64,000 nt of DNA. It comes from Aradus depressus (Eukaryota > Arthropoda > Insecta > Hemiptera > Aradidae). The translations under genes and the position numbers were made by a program. The DNA lies in NCBI GenBank assembly GCA_963662175.1, contig OY759215.1, positions 24,417,079 to 24,481,078 of the forward strand. Reading direction: 5' to 3'. Shown here in pieces: positions 49,201-56,256 of the stretch. The notes under the pieces are model-generated. The model had not been told where the DNA came from and made no database searches. It saw only the letters and a list, made by a program, of their open reading frames with translations. Every line of letters starts with the position of its first letter. Within the stretch, counting starts at the first letter, position 1.

Positions 49201-52200
49201 CCTGTTTAATTTCAGCCAAATAGATCAAAGAGAAGCGGGGGGTTTAACACAAAAACCCTGCCGAAATAATGAATGACACGACATTCTCTTTGTGGATGAC
49301 ACTCAACAGATACAAAGGATTTTAAATCATACAAATAAATGATAAGGATGAGCATATTGTTTTATAAGCTGGCGTCCACCCGTTTAATTGTTGCCAACTG
49401 GTATTTCTAGCTGGGGAAGTTCATGGCTGAGAGTTTTGCCAAATTGTGAGGGAGCTAGGATCTAGTTCTTTCATAAACCCAGTTGGCCCCAGCCAGGTAT
49501 TTGGCACCCTCTCAATGAGTGGAAACAGGAGAACAAGATCTGTTTCAAATGGTGGCAAGCAATGTCAGACTGATCAATAGGTCCAACATTTCATTTTGGT
49601 TTTTAAAAATATCTTTCAGAAGTCGACTATAATATCGATGTACAATATAGACGTACACTATTATTATACGTCGCGGTCGATGCACCGATATTATACGTTA
49701 TAACTAGTTTCCTGGATATCAAGGCAACTATGACAACTTGTTTTTCATAAATGTTTATTTTCACCTTTTACACTGTTAAACTTGTTAATATTGCATTGAT
49801 TCCATAAAAAAAATTGACGTCTGGAAAGCGGTATTTTTTCATCCTTATAGTTTTATTTGATAGTTTTTGTGACTCATGCCCGGGCTTCAACTACCAGGGC
49901 GCTTTTTCGCCACTCTGATGGACATGAGCCCGACTCTTCTAAGCATGTCCTAAATGTTGTCCATCCAGATTTAGTTACCTAGGGTAAGGAACTGTAACAA
50001 ATATCTGACATCTCTTGAGGCTCGGGGCTATCGCTTAACGTCCGGACTGGTTGTTCAAGCTTTTTTACCACTCAGAAAAAAACATAAGTGCTTCAGCTGT
50101 GAACTGGGATCTTGAGCACAGTTGGAAAGCACACTACCTCTGTGCTACCAGCGTTCCCTTCTAGCTATTGCATTTTGTTATTTCTCCTATACTATATTAC
50201 GATCTTTTTGTGGGGTTTATGGGAAGGTGGAAGCTGAAATAGGCCTCTGCACAAAGGAACAGTAGACCGTAAGAATATATATATTGGTACAAGTTCAGGG
50301 CAAGGACTCACATATATAAGAAATAATACACTGGATTACAATAGTGAACTGTGACTGATCAAGGTACAAGTTAGAGTGAGTTATAACTACACAACCTGAA
50401 ATTGGTTCCAAAATATTCATAAATTTAATTGTGCTTATTTAATTGTTTGGGAAATTATTAACTAATCTGTATCGATGTTTTACTGTCATCGATGGTTTTG
50501 AAACGTGCTTATTCGTTTGAACTTTTGTTGAATTTATTATATTATTATAATTACTATTCTTGTTATTGATTCCTTACTTAATAAAAAAAAAATCGAATAT
50601 AGTTAGTTATTGTGACTCATGCCCGGACTTTAACTACTCGTCTACTACCAGAGCGCTCTTCCGTTGCTCTGGGGGACATGAACCCGACTCTAGACTAAGG
50701 GTCCTAAATTTTGCCTATACAGATTTATTCACCAAGGATAGGAGTCTTTAATGATTGCCTGACAGGAGAATCGCTTGATATCCCATTCGAAGGACGGCGG
50801 TCTCAATATTTTTTCACCTCCCATATAAAGGGCCTGGCCGAGGGGGTTTCGTACATGCGAACTTTAGCTCATTTGGCAAGCAGACTACCTCTGCGAATAA
50901 ATAAAAGCAAAAATTGTTTTTAATGTTATTTTGTATTTTGTACGACATTAAGTAATACGGTTGATAGGACATGCGTTTAGGTAGGTTTATATAATTCAAT
51001 TCACACTTTACGAATGAATTCTCTTCTGTTTGGAATAACGGAAGAAACCAATAAACCACTAATCAGTGTTTACTGGAAACATTACACAAAATTACCGGAC
51101 CAAAGTGCTAAGTGCAACTACTGTGGCAAAGTTTTAAAAACATTAGGTAACACCTCGATCTAAAATGTCATTTCGAGGGTTAAAGTCAGAACTTGAAGGG
51201 AGTCTCTGAAGTAAGGAAAATAAAAAAAAGGGGGTAGAGTTATCTGTATAAAAGTGGTTGGTCTATACACAAAATGAAAATAAAAACACATAAACCTAAA
51301 ATCTGTCTACAAAACCCTTTAACTTTTGGGGGTTGAGCACATTTGACTATAATATTTTTTGTATGATATTCCAACTCTTGGTGTTGTAGAGAAGATATTC
51401 AAAAGTAACTCTTCTAGAATTGTATTGAATGAAGGCCTACAATCTCTTTGATCTAGGCTTCTTGCCAAATGAGTCTATAACATTTTTTTCCACCACATAT
51501 GCTATTAATTAGCTCTGTTCAATTAGTTGTATGACATATGCTTTTGATCTTATATTTTTATATTAATAGATTTAGAAAACCCTTTTTTAATAATGAAGGT
51601 CGACTGCAAAGAAATGTTGGGACAATTGACAAGTTGGCCACTTAGGAAGAGTCATGTAAAAAGGAATCTGTTTTCTCAACGGAAGAGGGACTGCTAAGGT
51701 TGGGATTTGTTGGTAATGTCAGCTCTGAATAGACAGATGGAATATAGGCATAGCCTCCTTACTTAGAATCACCAACTTTACTTATCTATTAATAAAATAA
51801 GAAGATAAAAGCACGAGAGATAGTTTCTAAAATATTCCCTAGCAATTTTCAATCTTTAGTGTCAGTAGAAATTCTAGCGGGTAATACAGACACATTTAGT
51901 AATTTTTACACAAATGGTACTGATTCCAAAATCTGAAGAAAAAAACGTTTGTATCTCAACTGTATAGCAAACATGTAGTTTTATTCTCGAAGCGAAGCTA
52001 AGCAGTTATCGTATCACTGCGCAATTAATTCATATTATAATTTTTTTTCCAGCACTTCTTCCAGAGGTGTCTTCTTTTTTCTTTTTAGACAATATTTCGG
52101 GACATTTACACGTCCCTTCTTCTTGTCACTATGAACCGTGTCGTTCATGGTTCAATGGTCGTTCATAGTGACCAGAAGAAGGGACGTGCAAGTGTCCCGA

Positions 52201-53014
52201 AATATTGTCTAAAAAGAAAAAATAAGACTGGAAGAAATGCCGGAAAAAAAATCAACATTTCAACATCCCAGAGAAGTTTAAGAAACAAAGATCCTTTTTA
52301 AGAGTTTAACACTGCCCGTCGCGAAAATTCCGACCTAACCTCTCATTATTTTCGGTTTCTAGTTGGAGTTATGCTTTTTGCTTTTAGACCTCCGTTCCCA
52401 ACTCGAAAAACATGTAATTTATAAAATCTAAGTTTGTGGCAGGACAATCGACATAACAATTATTGTTATACCAAAGTAGTTCAGGGGAAGTTACGTAATC
52501 AGGGAAATATTCGATGTTGAGTTTTGACTCGAAAATGTCTATACTAGCTCCATTCAACATGAGGCATCCTAAATCTTTATTTGAACAGATGGGTATGGAT
52601 ATGTGACACACCGCTTCAAAGGCCTATCTATACATCATTCAAGTGTCCAAAATCTCTGGAATTATCTAAAGTAGGCCGTGCGACTTATACATTAGGCCGA
52701 GTAGATGGATACGTGACACAGAGAGAGTCCCTGAACTCACTGGATTGTAATATTGTAATAAATGAGTTAACTGATATTACCTCTCCATTAGAATTGCCAG
52801 CGTAGAGTTTGCCGTCGTCCACATATACCTTGATGACCTCTGCGGCCTGTTTCTCCATGAGGATAGACTTGAGGTCCCAGGAGCCTGTATTCCATGCTTT
52901 GAGGGTGCCATCGTTGGAACAGGTGTAGAGAGTATCGTCCAATACCGCCAAACTGTACACGTTGATCGGGTGAGCCTGAAACTCGTGCTCCAGCTTCAGG
53001 TCCAGACTCCATAT
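31212..53014 (-). CDS. WD40-repeat protein, last four exons (5' end missing)
   Basis: Exons: 53014-52781, 37557-37425, 32268-32111 and 31439-31212. They have GT/AG ends and lengths 234, 133, 158 and 228, and the phases close to 250 residues. WD40 signatures are INVYSLAVLDDTLYTCSNDGTLKAWNT, GKLYAGNSNGEIFVFEN, and near the end ISAMCQLPGRENVLLSGGYDRVIKAWD. It finishes with GYIVCLEYTM and TAA. The blades between are weaker (DILDFIVIGNLVFNARS). I do not recognise the orthologue; it must be part of a larger beta-propeller whose N-terminal blades lie above 53014. Introns are 15.2 kb (with a full jockey element and several SINEs), 5.2 kb (with a LINE and a long-TIR element) and 0.67 kb. The stop codon is only 128 bp from the ATG of the next gene on the same strand. 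No AATAAA is seen in that gap. Confidence 0.85.
31657..31728 (-). repeat. degenerate SINE core fragment
   Basis: On the plus strand GTGGGAGTCCTA...AACGATGAGTACCTGACATCG...CGGGACCGTTGCTTAAC corresponds to the reversed SINE core. It is highly diverged. Beside it is a 15-bp tandem duplication of CCGGCCAACTATG. Confidence 0.55.
32000..32048 (-). repeat. terminal fragment of the subrepeat element family
   Basis: The reverse complement reads AAAAAAGTCGTCTGTAAATCACCGGCAATGTACTTCC, the conserved terminus of the elements at 5056, 61670 and 63795. No internal repeats follow. Confidence 0.55.
32780..34912 (-). mobile_element. 5'-truncated non-LTR retrotransposon (LINE) with intact RT
   Basis: The insertion is bounded by a 9-bp direct repeat TTGCCTTAT at 32771-32779 and 34913-34921. 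On the minus strand the 3' end is a short simple-repeat tail (GAATGAATGAATAATAATAATAA), and the 5' end breaks off before the endonuclease domain. The intact 688-codon frame argues for a recent insertion. It lies in the 5.2-kb intron of the WD40 gene, same orientation as that gene. Confidence 0.85.
32826..34892 (-). CDS. LINE reverse transcriptase ORF, endonuclease domain truncated
   Basis: An uninterrupted 688-codon frame ends with ALTH and TAG at 32826. It has a basic, Arg/Glu-rich N-terminal linker, then the reverse transcriptase: NNKAPGYDGLSSEL, PILKKGN, FIDFKAAYDNVDR, GVRQGDSLACLLFN and the catalytic AYADDIDIVGRS near residue 427. The C-terminal region has the WAGHVARM and GRPKLRW motifs common in invertebrate LINEs. 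The apparent start is not an ATG: the reading frame runs into the 5' truncation point, so this is the C-terminal part of ORF2. The YADDIDI form and tail resemble a widespread arthropod LINE type; I am not certain of the clade. Not expected to be autonomous without the endonuclease. Confidence 0.92.
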   Translation of the reverse strand: MANLEEKLRAVEIPDGCCLDQRWTKYCQAIGQTAEETLGPQERETRAPWFDDDCKTVTDVKNEAYRAMLQRRTRRAREEYRQRRRDEKHLHRRKKRQWENQELEELERLRTVDENRKFYQKVNKGRKPFKPRSRACKDENGTLLNEKNQVLQRWRRHFDELLNGGQRRESMEDLVIPRSEEDELEPPDELEITEAMERLKNNKAPGYDGLSSELFRYGGSELKKIMMDLIIDIWTGEVMPRAWYKTVICPILKKGNQLECGNYRGISLLPCAYKVLSNILFQRLLPYAERELGPYQCGFRRGKSTTDQIFSLRQILEKGKEYQIQTCHLFIDFKAAYDNVDRLQLFRAMEDFNIPRKLIRLSKLTMASVQCTVRIQGEFSEEFESSKGVRQGDSLACLLFNLVLEKAVRESGIQTNGTIFNRTVQLLAYADDIDIVGRSFRDVKEAFLALEAPARRLGLVINEAKTKYLVSEQEVEPPEQVTIGPYFFEKVQEFVYLGSQVNVNNDMSAEVKRRTVAANRSFFGLRHHIRSRLLSRKTKFRLYKTLIRPILTYGSEAWTISKSDEQHLLVFERKILRRIYGPIRDGEDWRRRTNQEVYYLTQEPDVVKVIRLGRLRWAGHVARMGEHEIPRKTMSDRLYGTRRVGRPKLRWQDGVANDARSLLGVRHWSAAAQNRDNWRTLLEEALTH
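35633..37045. mobile_element. long-TIR DNA transposon, 1413 bp, with 8-bp target duplication
   Basis: Terminal inverted repeats of about 340 bp start GGTAATTATTCC and end GGAATAATTACC. They are directly flanked by CACAATTT on both sides (35625-35632 and 37046-37053), a perfect 8-bp target duplication. The arms share GGCCCTCCCGTCGGTCC and ATGTATCCGAAGAAATAAAATG blocks. The ~700-bp centre includes a short basic open frame (minus, 36337-36089) containing SSAEQMQELRQHRKEN, but no transposase. Very long TIRs with 8-bp duplications recall Mutator-like foldback elements; P and hAT families also make 8-bp duplications. Confidence 0.88.
38561..38907 (-). repeat. tRNA-derived SINE plus a second SINE 3' end
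   Basis: Reading on the minus strand, 38853-38561 runs from the anticodon arm/box B (GATCGCGAGTTCGAAACCC) through the core to the tail at GAGCCACAATAAC. Directly upstream (38907-38866) another copy's tail end (GGGCATGAGTCACAATACCTAAC) abuts it, so one SINE inserted beside or into another. Confidence 0.88.
39640..40600 (+). pseudogene. decayed jockey-type ORF1 (gag-like) with start of ORF2
   Basis: Homologous to the intact element at 43824 but broken by stops and indels. ISLTTTHDYRKATKFYDDN matches ISLMTSEDFRKLTKFYQTN, PPGKAMFQLTRF matches PEGKAIFQLSRL, and an ATGGTGAAACCTATCC region at about 40447 matches the ORF2 start. It belongs to a distinct, older jockey lineage within the same host intron. 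Confidence 0.8.
41468..41726 (+). repeat. tRNA-derived SINE, head missing
   Basis: Core TCCTTCGGATTGGACGTTAAGCG and 3' domain AGAGCGCTCTGGTAGTAGGCG ... GAGTCCTAATAACTAAG. The tRNA-like head is absent or unrecognisable. Confidence 0.88.
42677..43310 (-). repeat. subrepeat element family copy with three internal repeats
   Basis: It opens with CTATACC..GTATAGGGGAAGTTATATATTCG and TCGATGTTGAGTTTTCACCGG, the family's other terminus. It then carries three tandem units of roughly 125-150 bp, each with AATTTCAT..C.A..CCGA.CATC.GTT.ATGAGCTAGA (near 42950, 43080, 43228). Homopolymers (about 26 T at 43046; about 14 C at 43137) separate the units. Confidence 0.7.
44049..45406 (+). pseudogene. jockey ORF1 (gag-like nucleic-acid-binding protein), one frameshift
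   Basis: The N-terminal part (44049-44837 frame) contains a Pro-rich stretch (FPALPESAMQL) and a conserved region leading to NPEDRKLSVVIRGVPYSLTE and VTRLLNKDKGPTPP. The frame then shifts at the CCGTGTGTGTCG run near 44763-44772, and homology continues in another frame with VELQNTPEGKAIFQLSRL. CCHC zinc knuckles follow (CTNCQQVGHSKNFC, CVKCAGDHHFTAC, CSNCGGSHPANYRGC). The stop at 45404-45406 overlaps the ORF2 start by 14 nt. Known jockey ORF1 proteins coat the RNA and help nuclear or genomic targeting. The lesion looks like slippage in a GT microsatellite. Confidence 0.92.
45393..48095 (+). CDS. jockey ORF2: AP-type endonuclease and reverse transcriptase
   Basis: An intact 900-codon frame from ATG 45393. 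Residues ~8-230 form an exonuclease/endonuclease/phosphatase-fold endonuclease: LNWNANGLKAKQ, IVCLTETHF, FGDLNSKHTIWG and the C-terminal SDHVPV near residue 212. A linker leads to the reverse transcriptase (about 445-720): NNKAPGEDLIPN, NSYRPISLLNSLSKIFERLI, FLDVASAFDSVWYEGL, GVPQGAILSPLLFSLY and ALYADDTLLM near residue 668. It ends RRLKPRLYQDIIIN. The start codon lies inside the last codons of ORF1 (14-nt overlap), consistent with coupled re-initiation. Size and order match the jockey clade. All catalytic motifs looked intact, so ORF2 could be active. Confidence 0.96.
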   Translation: MVSPNSTVDQNLTILNWNANGLKAKQQSFSNLLTRYNIDIVCLTETHFKATDTFTLTGYVTYRRDRQTRIASVCVKKKIKHSHLLLPELEHLEAVGIQLTLTNNRRLNIISGYQRPNLRIKQTDLEHIFTGDATALFGDLNSKHTIWGCRRTNNNGVRLLSATNNLGVQVSAPDEPTFYPSQHRYHPDILDITLIKNFTFPIYHETLTELDSDHVPVLNTFTAHKHYTEPLPRLITGKIDWKTFQWEMDQTLEIPIYYNHTDDIDWTIQTFTQTVYTSVHNATYHHFKDRRPHIHDSIPTQILALIHEKNTVRKRWQRTRSDVDKRDLNRLTRRVRWELDNHRICKYRAYLTDMTPGDSSLWKETRRISRQNTSLPPLTDGHHTVTSDEDKCEILATHLEQKYRTHDTANTDMNTTVHTYLSIPTQTVENFIKFTTPSKITTLITNLANNKAPGEDLIPNIVLKKLPPKSIGFLTGLFNACLRCSYFPRNWKNAVVIVFHNHGKPKQEPNSYRPISLLNSLSKIFERLILRRLGSHLESAGIVLAHQFGFKHNHSSVHQLQRVSEKIVNGFEQKTYTTSVFLDVASAFDSVWYEGLRYKLRKTWAPQYLEKIVDSFLENRTFQVRVNNILSSKRSILAGVPQGAILSPLLFSLYCCDIPELCNTTLALYADDTLLMCQHEDLQTAVDMLQTSLNHVSSCFARWKLQLNASKTEAKIFALRRFFTEDQSRLRVDGLPIPWNPKDQAVRYLGVFLDTRLTWKLHINTKLTQAYTRLKHLYPLINRNTPLKHSCTLLLYKALLLPLLTYACPIWHGASPSLTTRLQTFQNKILRVSLNAPWFIRNSQLHEELGVPRVAAYLRSLVDNYHGRLGLCSGAAHYNLGQPTLHRRLKPRLYQDIIIN
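48200..48300 (+). repeat. subrepeat element fragment
   Basis: CATCCATTACATCGGCAGTTATTATGATTCTGAAATTGAGCC ... CCCTTTGGCCGAT matches one internal unit of the element family seen at 61800-62040. Confidence 0.6.
48508..48697 (+). repeat. tRNA-derived SINE, core deleted (left arm)
   Basis: Head ACGCCGGTAGCATAGAGGTAACGTGC and 3' domain to GAGTCACAAAAACTATC. The core between them is largely missing, in contrast to its inverted sister at 49862-50158. Confidence 0.85.
48950..49215 (+). repeat. subrepeat element fragment
   Basis: TTCGTATCGATACATTCATTCTATCGGGAG and CCC..TTCTTTAACCGATTTGGCG are family subrepeat blocks. It lies in the spacer of the large inverted duplication. Confidence 0.6.
49862..50158 (-). 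repeat. tRNA-derived SINE (right arm)
   Basis: On the minus strand it runs from GGGAACGCTGGTAGCACAGAGGTAG, the box A region, to the tail GGGCATGAGTCACAAAAAC. The core is present but diverged (AACGTCCGGACTGG). Confidence 0.85.
50601..50896 (-). repeat. tRNA-derived SINE
   Basis: On the minus strand: CGCAGAGGTAGTCTGCTTGCCAAATGAGCTAAAGTTCGCATG (a decayed head without a good box B), the core at CCGTCCTTCGAATGGGATATCAAGCGA, then 3' domain to GGGCATGAGTCACAATAACTAAC. Confidence 0.85.
51040..51180 (+). pseudogene. BED-type zinc finger remnant of a hAT transposon
   Basis: Translates as VYWKHYTKLPDQSAKCNYCGKVLKT followed by LGNTS, typical of the BED zinc finger at the N-terminus of hAT transposases. 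The next expected stretch (NLKxHL) appears only in a shifted frame (CTAAAATGTCATTTCGAG), so the copy is frameshifted, and no transposase core is seen. Confidence 0.65.
52041..52252. mobile_element. foldback/MITE element, ~210 bp
   Basis: Arms of about 95 bp are inverted copies sharing TTTAGACAATATTTCGGGAC and CGTCCCTTCTTCTTGTCAC, with mirrored CTTCCAG and TTTTTTTTCC ends. The loop is short (CGTGTCGTTCATGGTTCAATGG region). It is non-coding and lies inside the WD40 intron. Confidence 0.85.
52480..52580 (-). repeat. subrepeat element fragment
   Basis: GGGGAAGTTACGTAATCAGGGAAATATTCGATGTTGAGTTTTGA matches the family terminus seen at about 42712-42760 and, in inverse, at 62160-62235. It lies 200 bp downstream of the first visible WD40 exon. 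Confidence 0.55.
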
Positions 53015-53339
53015 CTAGAAGAGGACACACAATAACAACCATTAGATGGACTACCCAACACACAGCGACTGATTTAAGCTTAGGCCCGGGCTAAAGGCGC
53101 CAAAATTTGAAGGGCGATTGGAAATTAAAATCTCAATGGATTGAAGAGTTAGAAGCATCATGTATCATCTCAGTTTGTCAAGTGTATTCTTGCTGCCCGT
53201 GTTGACAGACATTATGTTGTATCGTTATGTTTTAGTGTAACTTTGTTTTGTTTTTAATCTGCGATACTTTTAGTCTTGTGTTCTATTCAGTCTTTTCAAC
53301 ATTCTGTGAATGTGTTATAATATACTACAATTTCCCTAT

Positions 53340-53499
53340 TCTACAATTTTCAGCACCGCTGAGTTTTTTCCTGCAAGAATTCATGTTTAATTTAAATAAA
53401 ATAGAAATATTATCGATTACTTATATATAATAATATATAATATATTATATTAAATGTTTTAAACTGATTTTGTTTATAAGCGGTGCTGAAAATTGTAGA
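53340..53499. mobile_element. 160-bp MITE with perfect 21-bp terminal inverted repeats
   Basis: TCTACAATTTTCAGCACCGCT at 53340-53360 is mirrored exactly at 53479-53499. The interior is AT-rich with a TATAATAATATATAATATAT stretch. It is non-coding. No unambiguous target duplication is visible. Confidence 0.8.
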
Positions 53500-53747
53500 A
53501 ACCTCTCTAAAAAACATCAGAAATGGACAATTTATTCCCAAAATATCTAATTTTATTACTACGAATTTTTCAAATTTATCATCGTCTCATGAAGACAAAA
53601 CCATCAAGTTTATCTATAGTAAGTACTAAAAACCTGTTAATTAATAATTAATTTGATGGCATTAGATGATTGTTATTAGAATAGAATAGAATAATTTTAT
53701 TTGTCGGCGTTGAATGGCCTAGATTTTTGACGCTGTACAAGTGATTA

Positions 53748-54010
53748 AATTAGATCGATGAGGTGACTTCTCCTAGCATCTCATGTAGGTTCCTTCTTCG
53801 TATACCCGTGGTCATTAGTATTTCCTCATACCCAGGGTACTCCTCCAGGATGTGACTTACTGTGAGATGCCAGGCCCCACACTTGCCAGAGCCCGGGGCT
53901 GCCACCCTGTTGATGACGTGGCCATGGGTTAGCCGAGTGTGTCCTACACGGAGCCGGATCTGACATACCTCTTCCTGCCTATTCGGAGCTTTTCCATTTA
54001 TCAATATCTG
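53748..54010 (-). pseudogene. C-terminal remnant of a LINE ORF2
   Basis: The frame reads NRQEEVCQIRLRVGHTRLTHGHVI ... CGAWHLTVSHILEEYPGYEEI, the C-terminal pattern RLRIGHTRLTH...C...LTV.HIL..CP.Y seen in many arthropod LINE polyproteins (the usual CP is YP here). It is preceded and followed by unrelated DNA. Confidence 0.75.
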
Positions 54011-55375
54011 TTTTGATGGACCTAAGTTTATTTGTTAGGTATATTTTTTTCATAGTATATAATGTATGCAATTAAAAAAAACATAACAATTAGCAATAAT
54101 ATCTCAACGATTTTTTCACTGCCTAAATAATAATTTAATAGAATAATATTGTACACAAAAGATAAAAATACAAAAAAAAATTTATAATTTGATATTTTAG
54201 TGATTCTTTTATAGTTTTTTGAAAGTAATTAATAATAAAATTATTTAATCTAAAATTGAAAATTACAATTCTCAGCGTTTTCATAGTATTTTAAAAATAT
54301 ATACGATATTGATAAATATAATTAACTATAAAACAAATTATCCTTTAGAAGGGACTTGGGGGGGGGGGGGGGGGGGGGGGGGGAATCGAAATGGGCCTAG
54401 GGCGCAATCTAACTTAAATCTGCCTCTGCCTGCACACATTCAATAAAAGTACATTTGACAGGTTCCCTGGCCATCTAGAGATGGTTTGTTGTAAGTAATC
54501 GTGGATCTACAAATGACCAATAAATAGTCACGAATGCTTTTGTAAGCGCCATAAGCGGGAATACATTATAGCTGGAGAACATGTGAAATGGGTTCTTCTG
54601 TCAACTTTACTCCTCTTTCACTGTTCTATTCCTTAAAAGGCTGGGATTCCCATGTTAAGTATTCACAACATTTTTCTCCCCTTCATGGCTCGAGACAAGG
54701 ACGGAGAATGCAAAACTCAGTATTTCCTATTATTATTTAATGTCTTCAATACTCCCAATCAGGGCAGAAAGTACGAGCTCTAAAGGTTGCTGCCATTTTC
54801 TAGCTCTAAATCACTGTTGCAGCGACAGTTTTTTCATCAATTTCCTTCGATTAAGTAAAATAAAGAAAAAATGACTGTCTCACCGGGAATGGATCAGGAA
54901 ACCTTCGTATCACGAGCCAGCTACTTCCCATAAGCCACTACCATATGGAGAATAGCATTTACCAATTAACAGAAGCTGTCCTTAAAATTCGCTCAAGGAC
55001 TTTTTCACACAGAAAAACAAGATCAAATTTCACATGAAAAACTAAAATAGACGGTAGTTAATTAGTGTATTTTTTCAATGTTTTTTAATGTGTCGCTATT
55101 TATAAAATTCAGTTCCTGTTTTGTGATGGTTTCAGCAACGGCTCATCTAATATTCACGAAATGTAAGGGATATTGGGTGGACAGTCCCGAAAAATAAAAT
55201 TCTTACTATCTGGTTGACGAGGTACAAAGTACAAACCAAAGTTGTAGTAAATAAAGTTTTTAACATTTTTTGCTGTATGTATATTTTTGGTGGGATCAGG
55301 AGGTACGGCGATATTTGAGAGGAAAGATAATTTTGATTTTCTTCAAACCAGTTTGAACTATTTAGTAATCTGAGG

Positions 55376-55432
55376 GGGAGATCTTGGTGGTTTAGTGGCT
55401 AGTGTGTCTGCTTACTAACCTGAGAGGAGGAC
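55376..55432 (+). repeat. tRNA-like SINE head of a different family
   Basis: GATCTTGGTGGTTTAGTGGCTAGTGTGTCTGCTTACTAACCTGAGAGG looks like the 5' half of a tRNA, with box A-like TGGTTTAGTGGCTAG and an anticodon stem-loop. Box B is missing. It differs from the dominant SINE. Confidence 0.4.
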
Positions 55433-56089
55433 GTTAATTGAAATACTATAAGAGAGGGTATTATGATTTTATTGTACCCAATGGTAAATTATGAAAATTG
55501 TAACGCCTGGTGAAACTACTAGTACAATAGCTCCTGTAGTAAGCACTGAAATCGTTGAAACATTAGGATTTACTTTGTAAAATCAACCAGCAAGAAAAAA
55601 AAATTCTAAATCCTACACCTATTTCACAACAAACTCTGATCGTTCTGCAGCCTGGTAGTTGAAGAATGTATTCAAACAAGTGTTAGCATAAAGGTTTTAT
55701 TTTATGATAAAATAGAACTCATTTATCAAGAAACTCTTACTACTAGAAAATGGGTCATACTCGCGAGAGAAAAAAAAACTGCTTAGTGGCGCCACTTCAA
55801 GCGGCGCCAAGGGCACGTGCTATACCTGCCGTACTCTAGACACGCCGCTGTATCTAATCTGTAGTAAGTATTTTAGACAAATAAGGGCCTTCCTTCTCCC
55901 CTGTCTCTCTTCTACAGTGAGACAACTCAGACACCGTCTCACTGTTTCCCCTTGTCGTCAGTGGAATCAGCGGAGGAAAGTTAAACAGCACAAATGAAAA
56001 GATATATTTCCCGAACCTTCCCTTTATTTGCCAACTTAAAATAAACACGTTACATGTTTTTTAATATCTTGTCAGATATTATATATCGA

Positions 56090-56256
56090 TGGCGCCGGTA
56101 GCTCAGATGTAGCCTGCAAGCTGATCTCATGATCGCGAGTGAAAAAACATTGAGCACGCCGTCTTTCGGGTGGGACTTTAAGAGATAAAAGTAAAGTCAT
56201 GTGCACCAGAGCGACGAAAAGTAATTAAAGTCCGGGCATGAGTCACAATAACTAAT
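56090..56256 (+). repeat. tRNA-derived SINE, internally deleted
   Basis: The head GGCGCCGGTAGCTCAGATGTAGC joins a shortened core (GCCGTCTTTCGGGTGGGAC) and then the tail GGGCATGAGTCACAATAACTAA. Box B is lost. Confidence 0.85.

Larger units (their letters stand above)
48348..50508. repeat. large inverted duplication with SINE in both arms
   Basis: The left arm 48348-48907 (about 560 bp) is repeated in inverse on the right at 49655-50508. Shared blocks include CGATGGCAG.AAAACATCGATAC at the outer ends and CCGCGACGTATAATAATAGTGT at the inner ends. The 750-bp spacer contains a subrepeat fragment. The right arm has an extra ~200 bp (about 50190-50395) absent from the left. Both arms contain the same SINE insertion, so the SINE predates the duplication. 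The left SINE has since lost most of its core. Confidence 0.88.

Noticed and set aside
54358..54383. 26-G homopolymer
   Set aside because: Real but uninformative; homopolymers of this length are also prone to assembly error.
54880..54945. tRNA-like sequence GGCTCGTGATACGAAGG on the minus strand
   Set aside because: Box B is absent and the acceptor stem cannot be formed; at most a SINE-head remnant.
55890..55990. Possible WD40 upstream exon on the minus strand
   Set aside because: No donor site in phase and no WD40 motif in any frame.
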